Shown: piece after piece, positions 34,682 through 42,735 of the stretch
Layout: each line of letters begins with the position of its first letter
Numbering within the stretch: position 1 is the first letter of the stretch
Assembly (NCBI GenBank): GCA_045612365.1
Contig: JAZKYY010000011.1
Span: 139,424 to 203,423, forward strand
Source of the DNA: RGIG9608 sp045612365
Lineage (GTDB): Bacteria; Bacteroidota; Bacteroidia; Bacteroidales; Paludibacteraceae
DNA: 64,000 nt
Direction: 5' to 3'
The notes under the pieces: model-generated
Databases searched by the model: none
What the model was told of the DNA's origin: nothing
What the model saw: only the letters and a program-made list of their open reading frames with translations
Translations under genes and position numbers: made by a program

Positions 34682-35104
34682 ATGAAAAAGATATTTTTAG
34701 TTCTATTATTATCTGTTGCAACAGTTTCTTTGTTTGCAGAAGAAGACAAGCTTAATTATTCTTTCAATTTTATGCAAACAACATTAAATGGTGTTGTAAT
34801 TGGAGAACCTACTCCAGTTGAAATTCATTTAACAAAAGATGCCGAAACTGGATATGACATGTGCGAAGTAAAGATTAATGGAGTTTCTACTCTTTATAGA
34901 GTGATGGCAGGTATAACTCGTGGAAAAGTTTATCCAACGCTTCAGATGATAGAAACTAACACAACTAACAAATGGGAACTTCGCTTTTTGGGAGAAAGAG
35001 CACTTTTGTTTAGAGTAGGTGGCACTCGTTATACATTTACCAACGAAGAAGCAGAAAATGTTCCTTCGGAAGTGGTTGATGCAGCAACGGAAGTTGTTGA
35101 ATAA
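34682..35104 (+). CDS. Small secreted hypothetical protein
   Basis: 140 residues with signal peptide MKKIFLVLLLSVATVSLFAEE. The mature 120 residues are mainly beta (YSFNFMQTTLNGVVIGEP, KWELRFLGERALLFRVGG) and end in an acidic tail. No family recognised. It ends 27 bp before the Phe/Tyr-rich leader peptide; no terminator is seen between them, so transcription may enter the attenuator from here. Confidence 0.7.
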   Translation: MKKIFLVLLLSVATVSLFAEEDKLNYSFNFMQTTLNGVVIGEPTPVEIHLTKDAETGYDMCEVKINGVSTLYRVMAGITRGKVYPTLQMIETNTTNKWELRFLGERALLFRVGGTRYTFTNEEAENVPSEVVDAATEVVE

Positions 35105-35131
35105 AAACACAATTGGTTAAAGATTGCAGCA

Positions 35132-35188
35132 ATGACAAATTTCAGCTATCAATATTTTTTCTTTTTTTACTTTTATTTTAAGAAATAA
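35132..35188 (+). CDS. Phe/Tyr-rich leader peptide of the aromatic amino acid operon
   Basis: 18 codons plus stop: MTNFSYQYFFFFYFYFKK. Seven Phe and four Tyr make 11 of 18 residues, with a run of eight consecutive Phe/Tyr codons (35153 to 35179 region). It lies just upstream of an antiterminator/terminator pair and 88 bp before pheA. The design is that of classical leader-peptide attenuators such as E. coli pheL: shortage of charged tRNA-Phe or tRNA-Tyr would stall the ribosome on these codons. That the operon makes both amino acids fits the mixed codon content. Confidence 0.85.
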   Translation: MTNFSYQYFFFFYFYFKK

Positions 35189-35261
35189 GAGTGGGATTTG
35201 TTATGTAGATATTTTTAAGAAATTAATAAATAAAATCCCGCTCCAGAGAGTGGGATTTTTT
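35189..35261 (+). promoter_or_regulatory. Transcription attenuator of the pheA operon
   Basis: Three segments: A GAGTGGGATTT (35189-35199), B AAAATCCCGCTC (35232-35243), C GAGTGGGATTTT (35248-35259) followed by T's to 35261. B pairs with C over 12 bp around a CAGA loop to make an intrinsic terminator; B pairs equally with A, whose 11 bases are identical to C, to make the antiterminator. Segment A begins one base after the leader stop codon, so a ribosome finishing the leader covers A (terminate), while one stalled on Phe/Tyr codons leaves A free (read through). pheA starts 14 bp after the terminator. Confidence 0.85.
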
Positions 35262-35275
35262 AATGCAAAAAAAAG

Positions 35276-36109
35276 ATGAAAAAAGTAGCTATACAAGGTA
35301 TTGCAGGTTCGTTTCACGAAATCGCGGCACGACGTTTTTTTGGAGAAGAAGTTGAGATAGTTCCATGTCTTACGTTTAAAGATATTTTTGAGCAAGTAAC
35401 TCCGCAAAATGATTCGTTTGGTGTGATAGCCATCGAGAATACAATTGCGGGAAGTTTATTGCAGAATCACCATTTAATTAGCAATAGCGAATTGCAAATT
35501 ATCGGTGAATACAAATTGCGTATAGAACATTCGTTGGTGGCACTTCCTGGTCAAAAAATAGAAGATATAAAGGAAGTGCATTCGCATCCTATCGCACTGA
35601 TGCAATGCGAAGAATTTCTTTCTAAACACAAAACAATGAAAGCTGTGGAAAGTGAGGATACGGCCTTCAGTGCACGAGAAATTGCAGAAAAACAATTGAA
35701 AGGTCAAGCTGCTATATGTGGACGTTTGGCTGCTGAAATTTATGGTTTGGAAGTGCTTGCAGAAGGTATTGAAACCAATAAACATAACTTTACACGTTTT
35801 TTGATTGTTACAAATCAAGAAAACGCAAAAAAATGGAACGTAGCGAAAGAAACAAACAAAACTTCTTTGATGCTGACTGTGCCACACGAAGAAGGAAGTT
35901 TGTCTAAAATACTTACTATTTTTTCGTTTTACCATATCAATTTGTCAAAAATCCAATCGCTACCAATTATTGGTAAAGAGTGGGAATATCGTTTTTATAT
36001 CACGCTTGAATATGATGATTATGAACGTTACCAACAAGCACTTAGTGCGGTAAAACCTTTTGCAAACGAATTTAAGAATCTTGGTGAATATAAAGCTTTT
36101 GTAATATAA
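35276..36109 (+). CDS. pheA: Prephenate dehydratase
   Basis: 277 residues. It converts prephenate to phenylpyruvate for phenylalanine synthesis. Catalytic domain 1-180 with VAIQGIAGSFHEIAA, the ESEDTAFSA segment and the NFTRFLIV motif; C-terminal ACT domain from about 195 (LMLTVPHEEGSLSKILTIFSFYHINLSKIQSLP), where Phe feedback binding is expected, including the ESRP-like position. No chorismate mutase domain is fused here; that activity sits on the DAHP synthase gene. First structural gene of the four-gene operon. Confidence 0.96.
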   Translation: MKKVAIQGIAGSFHEIAARRFFGEEVEIVPCLTFKDIFEQVTPQNDSFGVIAIENTIAGSLLQNHHLISNSELQIIGEYKLRIEHSLVALPGQKIEDIKEVHSHPIALMQCEEFLSKHKTMKAVESEDTAFSAREIAEKQLKGQAAICGRLAAEIYGLEVLAEGIETNKHNFTRFLIVTNQENAKKWNVAKETNKTSLMLTVPHEEGSLSKILTIFSFYHINLSKIQSLPIIGKEWEYRFYITLEYDDYERYQQALSAVKPFANEFKNLGEYKAFVI

Positions 36110-36110
36110 A

Positions 36111-37280
36111 ATGAAAACAAAAATACAGCCTGCTACTCGGCTTAATGCAGTAAATGAATATTATTTCTCAAAAAAACTGAAAGAAATCGCTGCCCTCAAT
36201 GCAGCGGGAAAAGATATTATCAGTCTTGGAATTGGAAGTCCAGATATGCCACCTTCGGCAGAAACGATTGATGTACTTTGCGAAAATGCAAAGAAAGAAA
36301 ATGCGCACGGCTATCAACCTACAGTTGGGATTCCTGAGCTTCGCCAAGCTATGGCTTCATTCTACAAACGTTGGTACGATGTAGATTTGAATCCTGCTAC
36401 AGAAATTCAACCTCTTATTGGTTCAAAAGAAGGTATTTTGCACGTTACATTGGCCTTAGCAAACGTTGGCGATCAAGTGTTGGTGCCAAATCCGGGTTAT
36501 CCTACTTACACATCGCTTAGCAAGATTCTTGGATGTGAGGTTGTAAATTATGATTTATTACCAGAAAATAATTGGGAACCCGACTTTGAGACTTTAGAAA
36601 AAATGGATTTAAGTCGAGTAAAAATAATGTGGACTAACTATCCAAATATGCCAACAGGAGCTAATGCTACGCTCGACTTATACGCTCGACTTGTAGATTT
36701 TGCTAAACGAAAAAACATTGTTGTAGTGAACGACAATCCGTATAGTTTTATTCTCAACAGAAAGCCAATAAGTATACTGAATATACCTAATGCAAAAAAC
36801 TATTGCATTGAGTTTAATTCGATGAGTAAAAGCCATAATATGCCGGGTTGGCGTGTGGGAATGTTGGCTACAAATGCAGAATTTGTGCAATGGATTTTGA
36901 AGATAAAAAGTAATATCGATTCGGGAATGTTTCGCCCATTGCAATTGGCGGCTGCGCAAGCCTACAACAATTCAGAAACATGGCACGAGGAAGCCAATTT
37001 TAATGTTTACGGCAGAAGAAGAAAGTTGGCTGAGAAGATTATGGTGGAACTCGGTTGTGAATTTGATGAAAATCAGGTAGGGATGTTCCTTTGGGGACGA
37101 ATTCCGGAATCTTATTCCGATGTTGAAGAACTTACAGAGAAAGTGTTACACAAAGCTCGTGTATTTATCACTCCTGGATTTATTTTTGGTTCAAACGGAA
37201 GCCGTTATGTGCGTATTTCGCTTTGTGCTAAAGAGGAAAAACTTTTAGAAGCTTTGAATAGAATTAAACAAAATTTGTAA
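36111..37280 (+). CDS. Pyridoxal-phosphate aminotransferase, class I/II (aromatic operon)
   Basis: 389 residues, fold-type I. The PLP lysine lies in EFNSMSKSHNMPGWRVGM, and NYPNMPTGA and VNDNPYSF give the other cofactor contacts. Given its place between pheA and the DAHP synthase gene it most likely transaminates phenylpyruvate and 4-hydroxyphenylpyruvate to Phe and Tyr, though by sequence it resembles LL-diaminopimelate/aspartate aminotransferases. It starts one base after the pheA stop. Confidence 0.9.
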   Translation: MKTKIQPATRLNAVNEYYFSKKLKEIAALNAAGKDIISLGIGSPDMPPSAETIDVLCENAKKENAHGYQPTVGIPELRQAMASFYKRWYDVDLNPATEIQPLIGSKEGILHVTLALANVGDQVLVPNPGYPTYTSLSKILGCEVVNYDLLPENNWEPDFETLEKMDLSRVKIMWTNYPNMPTGANATLDLYARLVDFAKRKNIVVVNDNPYSFILNRKPISILNIPNAKNYCIEFNSMSKSHNMPGWRVGMLATNAEFVQWILKIKSNIDSGMFRPLQLAAAQAYNNSETWHEEANFNVYGRRRKLAEKIMVELGCEFDENQVGMFLWGRIPESYSDVEELTEKVLHKARVFITPGFIFGSNGSRYVRISLCAKEEKLLEALNRIKQNL

Positions 37281-37296
37281 AAAAAATTTTTTAGAT

Positions 37297-38364
37297 ATGG
37301 AATTAGAATTAAAACCAATAAAGCTACAAGAAGTAGAAGAAAAACGTCCACTTGTAATTGCCGGACCATGTAGTGCTGAATCAGAAGAACAAACATTAAA
37401 TACAGCAAAGCAATTAGCCGCAAAAGGCATAAAGATTTTTCGTGCAGGAATCTGGAAACCACGTACTAAACCAGGAGGATTCGAAGGTGTGAGCGAGAAA
37501 GGTTTGCCTTGGCTACAACGCGTGAAACAAGAAACGGGCATGTATGTATCGACAGAGGTTGCTACAGCAAAGCATGTAGAAGAGGTATTAAAACACGGTA
37601 TTGATGTGCTTTGGATTGGTGCAAGAACGTCGGCCAACCCTTTTGCTGTACAAGAAATTGCCGATTCACTACGTGGGGTAGATATTCCAGTGTTGGTAAA
37701 AAATCCTGTTAATCCCGATTTGGAACTTTGGATTGGAGCTTTGGAGCGTTTGAATAATGCTGGTATCAAACAACTTGGTGTTATTCATCGTGGATTTAGT
37801 TCGTATGACAAAAAGATTTACAGAAATATCCCACAGTGGCACATTCCTATCGAACTCCGTCGTCGGTTGCCAAAGTTGCCTATCATTTGCGATCCAAGTC
37901 ACATTGGTGGAAAGCGAGAACTGATTGCTCCTCTTTGTCAGCAAGCTATGGACCTGAATTTTGATGGTTTAATGGTGGAATCGCACGAAAATCCCGATTG
38001 CGCTTGGAGCGATGCCATGCAACAAGTTACGCCTGATATTTTGAGCTATATTTTGAATCTTTTGGTTATTCGTGAGGGAAAGCAAACCACTGAAAATTTG
38101 AGCGAATTGCGTTCGCAAATTGATGAATGCGACAATCAACTGATTGAAACTTTGGCAAAACGAATGCGTATTTCGCGTGAAATAGGTGTTTTCAAAAAAG
38201 AACACAATATGACTATTTTTCAATCGGGACGTTACGATGAAATTATCAACAAACGTGGAATTCAAGCAGTGCAATGCGGTATGGATAGCGAATTTATGAA
38301 AAAAGTGTTCGAAGCCATTCATGAAGAATCGGTGCGTCAGCAGGTAGAAATCATTAACAAATAA
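37297..38364 (+). CDS. Bifunctional 3-deoxy-7-phosphoheptulonate synthase / chorismate mutase
   Basis: 355 residues. Residues 1-260 form the type I DAHP synthase (KDO8PS-like) domain with VIAGPCSAESEEQ, GIWKPRTKPGGFEG, and CDPSHIGGKRE. Residues about 268-355 form an AroQ-type chorismate mutase (LSELRSQIDECDNQLIETLAKRM ... SVRQQVEIINK). It therefore performs the first shikimate step and the branch-point step towards Phe and Tyr; such fusions are common in Bacteroidota and allow prephenate to feed back on the first enzyme. Confidence 0.95.
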   Translation: MELELKPIKLQEVEEKRPLVIAGPCSAESEEQTLNTAKQLAAKGIKIFRAGIWKPRTKPGGFEGVSEKGLPWLQRVKQETGMYVSTEVATAKHVEEVLKHGIDVLWIGARTSANPFAVQEIADSLRGVDIPVLVKNPVNPDLELWIGALERLNNAGIKQLGVIHRGFSSYDKKIYRNIPQWHIPIELRRRLPKLPIICDPSHIGGKRELIAPLCQQAMDLNFDGLMVESHENPDCAWSDAMQQVTPDILSYILNLLVIREGKQTTENLSELRSQIDECDNQLIETLAKRMRISREIGVFKKEHNMTIFQSGRYDEIINKRGIQAVQCGMDSEFMKKVFEAIHEESVRQQVEIINK

Positions 38365-38377
38365 AATTTTTGGCAAA

Positions 38378-39151
38378 ATGAGAATATTGATTTTAGGAGC
38401 AGGAAAAATGGGAACGTTTTTTACAGACGCTCTCTGTTTGAAACACGAAGTCGCGCTGTACGATCCTGATGCTTCGCGTTTGCGATTTGTGTTTAATACG
38501 CAAAGAATGAGCGAATTAGAGAGTGTGCGTGAGTTCAATCCGGAACTTGTTATCAACGCTGCTACTATAAAGTACACAATTGAAGCGTTTGAGAAAGTAT
38601 TGCCATACGTTTCTAAAGATTGTATTTTGTCCGATATTGCTTCGGTAAAAACGGGACTCCCGGAATTTTACAAAAAAACGGGAATGCGTTTTGTTTCTAC
38701 ACACCCAATGTTTGGACCAACGTTTGCTCGACTTGACAACCTTTCGAATGAAAACGCCATTATTATTGCCGAATCCGATTATTTGGGAAAAATGTTTTTC
38801 AAAGATTTCTATAACTCGCTCAAACTGAACATTTTTGAATACTCTTTTGAAGAACACGACGAAACGATTGCTTATTCGCTTTCGTTGCCGTTTGTGTCAT
38901 CGCTGGTATTTTCGGCCATTATGAAGCACCAAGACGCCCCAGGAACGACTTTCAAGAAACACATGGCGGTGGCTCGCGGATTGCTCTCGGAAGACGATTA
39001 TTTGCTTTCCGAAATTCTTTTCAATCCTCATACGCCCGGACAGATGGAAAAAATTCAAACCGAACTTGAGGATTTGCTCGACATTATCCGCCGAAAAGAC
39101 ACTGATGCCATGCAGACCTTCCTCAAAAAAGTAAGAAAAAATATTGAATAG
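38378..39151 (+). CDS. tyrA: Prephenate dehydrogenase
   Basis: 257 residues. NAD(P)-dependent oxidative decarboxylation of prephenate to 4-hydroxyphenylpyruvate for tyrosine. N-terminal Rossmann motif MRILILGAGKMGTFF, then LSDIASVKTGLPEFY and STHPMFGPTFA with the catalytic-site histidine. Shorter than enzymes with a fused chorismate mutase or ACT domain. Last gene of the operon. A truncated homologue of its last 56 codons lies at 28071-28243. Confidence 0.95.
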   Translation: MRILILGAGKMGTFFTDALCLKHEVALYDPDASRLRFVFNTQRMSELESVREFNPELVINAATIKYTIEAFEKVLPYVSKDCILSDIASVKTGLPEFYKKTGMRFVSTHPMFGPTFARLDNLSNENAIIIAESDYLGKMFFKDFYNSLKLNIFEYSFEEHDETIAYSLSLPFVSSLVFSAIMKHQDAPGTTFKKHMAVARGLLSEDDYLLSEILFNPHTPGQMEKIQTELEDLLDIIRRKDTDAMQTFLKKVRKNIE

Positions 39152-39156
39152 AAAAT

Positions 39157-39190
39157 TATTACAACAATAGCTATAGCTATTGTTGTAATA
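39157..39190. terminator. Perfect 34-bp palindrome after tyrA
   Basis: TATTACAACAATAGCTA and its exact reverse complement follow each other with no spacer. It sits 6 bp after the tyrA stop and probably ends the operon, although no T run follows it on either strand. Confidence 0.55.
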
Positions 39191-39254
39191 TGGATTTACT
39201 AATGTTAAAAGAAGAAATGCTTATCCTTTAAATATGCTTTCGTTCTTCTTATAG

Positions 39255-40124
39255 TTACAATAACGTTTTATCAAACACTAAAATAATATACCCTCCGCTT
39301 AACCCCCAAGTGTCTTCTTCGTATTTCAGATATGGCCTTGATTGCCCTGTCCCAAAATGAAAGCCTACAGCATTTGGCCCTTCGGAATTCTGATACAGAA
39401 TAAATCCTGTATTTACGAAAACTGAACGAAAGTAATCATTTATATAAAATTTGTAAGAAGTCAAATTTTCCAGGAATCTCCATGTTAGAAGAACATTGTT
39501 ATTATTGTATTTAAACAACGCAACTATTTCTTCATATTTGGGAAGTCTCCAACCTTTTGGAAATTTTAATGAACTTACTTCTTTGGGGCGAAACATATCT
39601 TCCCCTTCTTTCTTGTAAACTTCAGTTCTCCAAATTATGCCGTCTATTTGTTTCCCTTCTCCATTATTAAGAATAGTGTTGATTTTAGCATTGATTTGAG
39701 TTTCTCTTTGAGCTCTTGTTGGACCTGTTGATACCAATCTTAAAATACCATTAAGATGTGCTGTACACATATACACATCATCTCCAAGACCAATAGTCGA
39801 TGCATTCTCTTCCATTAACATGAGTTCATCAGGCGAAGGGATATGCCAATTGTCTCTACCGTATTTGTTTTGTTGGTTAATATTTTTAATTATCTCGTTT
39901 GGATGAGAAGTAAAGTATCCTAAATCCATTGGATATACCCACAAATAATTGTGAATACATAACGGTGCCGACAATTTTCTTGCAGTTCGTTTTGGTAGTG
40001 GTTTTCTAAGGAATGCTCCTCTAATGCGGTATTTATTTATATAAGTTAGGTTGTCTATTGTTGATTGTGAATACAATGAACATACAATACACAGCAGGCC
40101 ACAAAGTGCGATTATTTTTTTCAT
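39255..40124 (-). CDS. Secreted protein with repeated W-x-x-P-x-x-E-E/L motifs (FISUMP/DUF1566-like)
   Basis: 289 residues with signal peptide MKKIIALCGLLCIVCSLYSQ. Two similar motifs occur at about 93-100 (WHIPSPDE) and 192-199 (WRLPKYEE), reminiscent of the 'WRLPS..E' signature of Fibrobacter-succinogenes-major-paralogue/DUF1566 lectin-like surface proteins. Assignment is tentative. It follows the 40127-40525 gene by 2 bp, so the pair is an operon of exported proteins. Confidence 0.65.
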   Translation of the reverse strand: MKKIIALCGLLCIVCSLYSQSTIDNLTYINKYRIRGAFLRKPLPKRTARKLSAPLCIHNYLWVYPMDLGYFTSHPNEIIKNINQQNKYGRDNWHIPSPDELMLMEENASTIGLGDDVYMCTAHLNGILRLVSTGPTRAQRETQINAKINTILNNGEGKQIDGIIWRTEVYKKEGEDMFRPKEVSSLKFPKGWRLPKYEEIVALFKYNNNNVLLTWRFLENLTSYKFYINDYFRSVFVNTGFILYQNSEGPNAVGFHFGTGQSRPYLKYEEDTWGLSGGYIILVFDKTLL

Positions 40125-40126
40125 GG

Positions 40127-40525
40127 TTAATTGGTAGTTGTTGTTTGTGTAGCCAATTTACGGACAATAAGACCAGTTAAACTCATGCAGTAATCAGTCA
40201 TACCTGTATAAACTTCTTTTTTCTCAGATACTCCTAAAATTGTATTCCCTGATTTGGCGCCACTACCATTACAATCCTCCATGTATTTTACTTTCCATAA
40301 GACAGTTACTGGGAAATCATTATAGTTAGTTAATATTAAGTAGTAGTCTTTTTCTATAAGAACATCTACACCACCAATATCTTCTGTTGCACAAATACCA
40401 TTGATACGATAAGGGCAATCGTCTTTTACAGACACTTCCTCATTGTTGATGTTTACTTTCACATCTTGAGTGAATCCAAGATTACAAACGCTAATAAAGC
40501 ACACTGTTAAAAATAATTTTTTCAT
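40127..40525 (-). CDS. Small secreted hypothetical protein
   Basis: 132 residues from ATG 40525 (MKKLFLTVCFISVCNLGFTQ, a signal peptide); an 11-codon upstream in-frame extension would bury the signal peptide and is rejected. Mature part has four cysteines (CPYRINGIC, DCNGSG, YCMSL) that could form disulphides, and beta-type alternation (YYLILTNYNDFPVTVLWKVKY). No family recognised. Upstream lies a minus-strand hairpin with T tract and a GC-rich element, described separately. Confidence 0.7.
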   Translation of the reverse strand: MKKLFLTVCFISVCNLGFTQDVKVNINNEEVSVKDDCPYRINGICATEDIGGVDVLIEKDYYLILTNYNDFPVTVLWKVKYMEDCNGSGAKSGNTILGVSEKKEVYTGMTDYCMSLTGLIVRKLATQTTTTN

Positions 40526-40602
40526 GTTATTATATTTTTCTTGCATAAGAACTCCCAATTATGCTGTTTATCAATAAATTAATTGTTACGAAAAGACACA
40601 AT

Positions 40603-40838
40603 AAAAAAACGTGGAGTCCGATTGTTGCCGTTCCACGATTAGAGGCTCTCGCATTGCCTGAAGTATGAGACCGACAACGCTGAAGCCCACGCCGATATAA
40701 ACTAACACCAACACGCAATGGTTGGCATAAAACTTTATACCCGTAGAGCATCTACCGTTGCTAAGTTCTGCATACGTTTTGGAAATTTGCGAGATTTCTA
40801 ATCGTCAGAACAAAGCGTCAATAAACGCCTTTTTAATA
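40603..40838 (-). ncRNA. Candidate structured RNA or degraded repeat, minus strand
   Basis: Noticeably GC-richer than its flanks. Read on the minus strand it ends in a convincing intrinsic terminator: CGTGGA (40637-40632) / TCCACG (40615-40610) followed by seven T's. Other pairings: CCAAC/GTTGG around the 40715-40735 stretch, AGGC/GCCT near 40652-40667, and GCGT/ACGC at 40815-40828. It lies about 80 bp upstream of the secreted-protein gene at 40525. It may be an sRNA, a leader, or a remnant of a surface-protein gene; short frames across it have no protein character I trust. Confidence 0.35.
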
Positions 40839-41115
40839 TGTCTTTTGAAGTTTCACAACAAAATGAGTTGCAAAACTTCACCACAAAAATAGAAAAATAT
40901 TCTCATATAAAACTTCTCATTTTATCTGGAAGTGGATACGAAAGTTTTTTTAGGTGTGTTAAACGGGAAGAATTTCTATTTTGTGTAGAATTTTATCGGT
41001 ATTAAAAAAGGAAAAACATTGTTTGATTTACATACTAAATTTTGATGTTTGCTTTCGTTATCGTGAGTGCTTTTTTGTGTTTGGAGTTTTTTATAAAAAG
41101 CATATTTTTTCTTGC

Positions 41116-41155
41116 TGATTTGTAGCAAAAAAACGTGTTACTTTTTTTATCTTTG
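41116..41155 (+). promoter_or_regulatory. purH promoter module (shared with dapA)
   Basis: 40 bp ending in TATCTTTG (41148-41155), 38 bases before the purH ATG. Contains TGATTTGT and ACGTGTTAC as in the dapA promoter at 1088-1127, in the same spacing. Confidence 0.7.
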
Positions 41156-41193
41156 CGCTTTATGTAACAAAAAAGAAAAAGAAGTTGTAAAAA

Positions 41194-42711
41194 ATGAGTA
41201 AGAAAATTAAAAGTGCTTTGATATCGGTGTTCCATAAAGATAATTTGGATCAGATAGTGACGTTGCTTCATAGTCAAGGCGTAGAGTTGATTTCGACAGG
41301 TGGTACAAAAGATTTTATCGAATCGTTGAACGTTCCTTGTCGTTCGGTAGAGAGTTTGACAGGTTATCCTTCTATTTTAGGGGGTAGAGTAAAAACGCTT
41401 CATCCAAAAGTTTTTGGAGGAATACTCAATCGTCGTAGTAACGAAGGTGATCAGGCTCAGATTGCTGAATACGATATCCCAGAAATTGATTTGGTGATAG
41501 TGGATCTTTATCCTTTTGAAGATACAGTGGCTTCTGGCGCTTCGGATGAGGCAATAATCGAAAAAATTGATATCGGCGGAATTTCTTTGATTCGTGCTGC
41601 TGCTAAAAATTATAAAGATGTGGTAATTGTTGCTTCTCAAGCTCAATATCAACCTTTATTGAATATTTTACAAGAAAAAGGTGCAGAAACAACTATTGAA
41701 GAACGTCGTTGGTTTGCAAAAGAAGCGTTCGCTGTTTCTTCGCATTATGATTCGGCTATCTTCAATTACTTTGATAACAATGAAGGTACATCGTTCCGTT
41801 GTACTGAAGATAGTTGCAAAACTCTACGTTATGGAGAAAATCCTCATCAAAAAGGTTTCTTCTATGGTAACTTCGATGATATGTTTGAGCAAATTCAAGG
41901 AAAAGAAATTTCTCATAACAATCTTTTGGATATCGATGCTGCAGTTAGTTTGATTAATGATTTCGATGACGTTACTTTTGCTATTCTGAAACATAATAAT
42001 GCTTGTGGTTTGGCTTCTCGTCCAGTGCTTTTGGATGCTTGGAAAGCAGCTTTGGCAGGTGATCCAGTTTCTGCTTTTGGTGGTGTTTTGGTAACCAATG
42101 CAGTGGTGGATAAAGAAACTGCAAGTGAAATCAACAAATTGTTCTTCGAAGTGATAATTGCTCCTGATTATGATTTGGAAGCACTCGAAATCTTGTCGCA
42201 AAAGAAAAATCGTATTATTTTGATATTGAAAGAACCAAAAATGCCAAGCAAGGTATTTCGTTCGGTGTTGAATGGCGTTTTGGTGCAAGATCGTGACGAA
42301 AAGGTTGAAGAAACATTTGAATTGCAGGTAGTAACAGAAGTTTCTCCTTCGCAAGAAGAGATTGAAGATATGCTTTTTGCAAACAAAATTGTGAAACATT
42401 CTAAGTCAAACGCAATTGTTTTGGCAAAAGGAAAACAGCTTTTTGCAAGTGGAGTAGGGCAGACGTCTCGTGTAGATGCGTTGAAGCACGCGATAGCAAA
42501 AGCTCAATCGTTTGATTTTGATTTGAATGGAGCAGTGATGGCATCGGATGCATTTTTCCCATTCCCAGATTGCGTGAAGATTGCAAAAGAAGCAGGAATT
42601 ACTGCGATAATTCAACCTGGAGGTTCAGTTAAAGATCAAGAGTCAATAGATTCGTGCAATGCCGATGGTCAATCGATGGTGATGACAGGATTTAGACATT
42701 TTAAACATTAA
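41194..42711 (+). CDS. purH: Bifunctional AICAR formyltransferase / IMP cyclohydrolase
   Basis: 505 residues. Last two steps of purine synthesis. The N-terminal MGS-like cyclohydrolase domain includes ISTGGTKDFIE and GGRVKTLHPKVFGGIL; the C-terminal transformylase domain includes LRYGENPHQKGFFYG, LKHNNACGLA and SDAFFPFPDCVKIA. Length is normal for the short form. mreB starts 24 bp downstream with no terminator between, so purH and mreB are probably co-transcribed. Confidence 0.97.
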   Translation: MSKKIKSALISVFHKDNLDQIVTLLHSQGVELISTGGTKDFIESLNVPCRSVESLTGYPSILGGRVKTLHPKVFGGILNRRSNEGDQAQIAEYDIPEIDLVIVDLYPFEDTVASGASDEAIIEKIDIGGISLIRAAAKNYKDVVIVASQAQYQPLLNILQEKGAETTIEERRWFAKEAFAVSSHYDSAIFNYFDNNEGTSFRCTEDSCKTLRYGENPHQKGFFYGNFDDMFEQIQGKEISHNNLLDIDAAVSLINDFDDVTFAILKHNNACGLASRPVLLDAWKAALAGDPVSAFGGVLVTNAVVDKETASEINKLFFEVIIAPDYDLEALEILSQKKNRIILILKEPKMPSKVFRSVLNGVLVQDRDEKVEETFELQVVTEVSPSQEEIEDMLFANKIVKHSKSNAIVLAKGKQLFASGVGQTSRVDALKHAIAKAQSFDFDLNGAVMASDAFFPFPDCVKIAKEAGITAIIQPGGSVKDQESIDSCNADGQSMVMTGFRHFKH

Positions 42712-42735
42712 TAATTTTTTTGGAGAAATATAAAC

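Larger units (their letters stand above)
40526..41193. other. Long intergenic region upstream of purH
   Basis: 668 bp without a credible protein gene. It holds a GC-rich structured element on the minus strand (40603-40838), a 35-bp hairpin TGAAGTTT...AAACTTCA with an inner CAAC/GTTG (40846-40880), an AT-rich spacer, and the purH promoter (41116-41155). Confidence 0.65.

Noticed and set aside
40530..40751. 73-codon minus-strand open frame (basic, Arg/Ser-rich N-terminal part)
   Set aside because: Spans the terminator and the GC-rich structured element; no domain recognised. Treated as non-coding.
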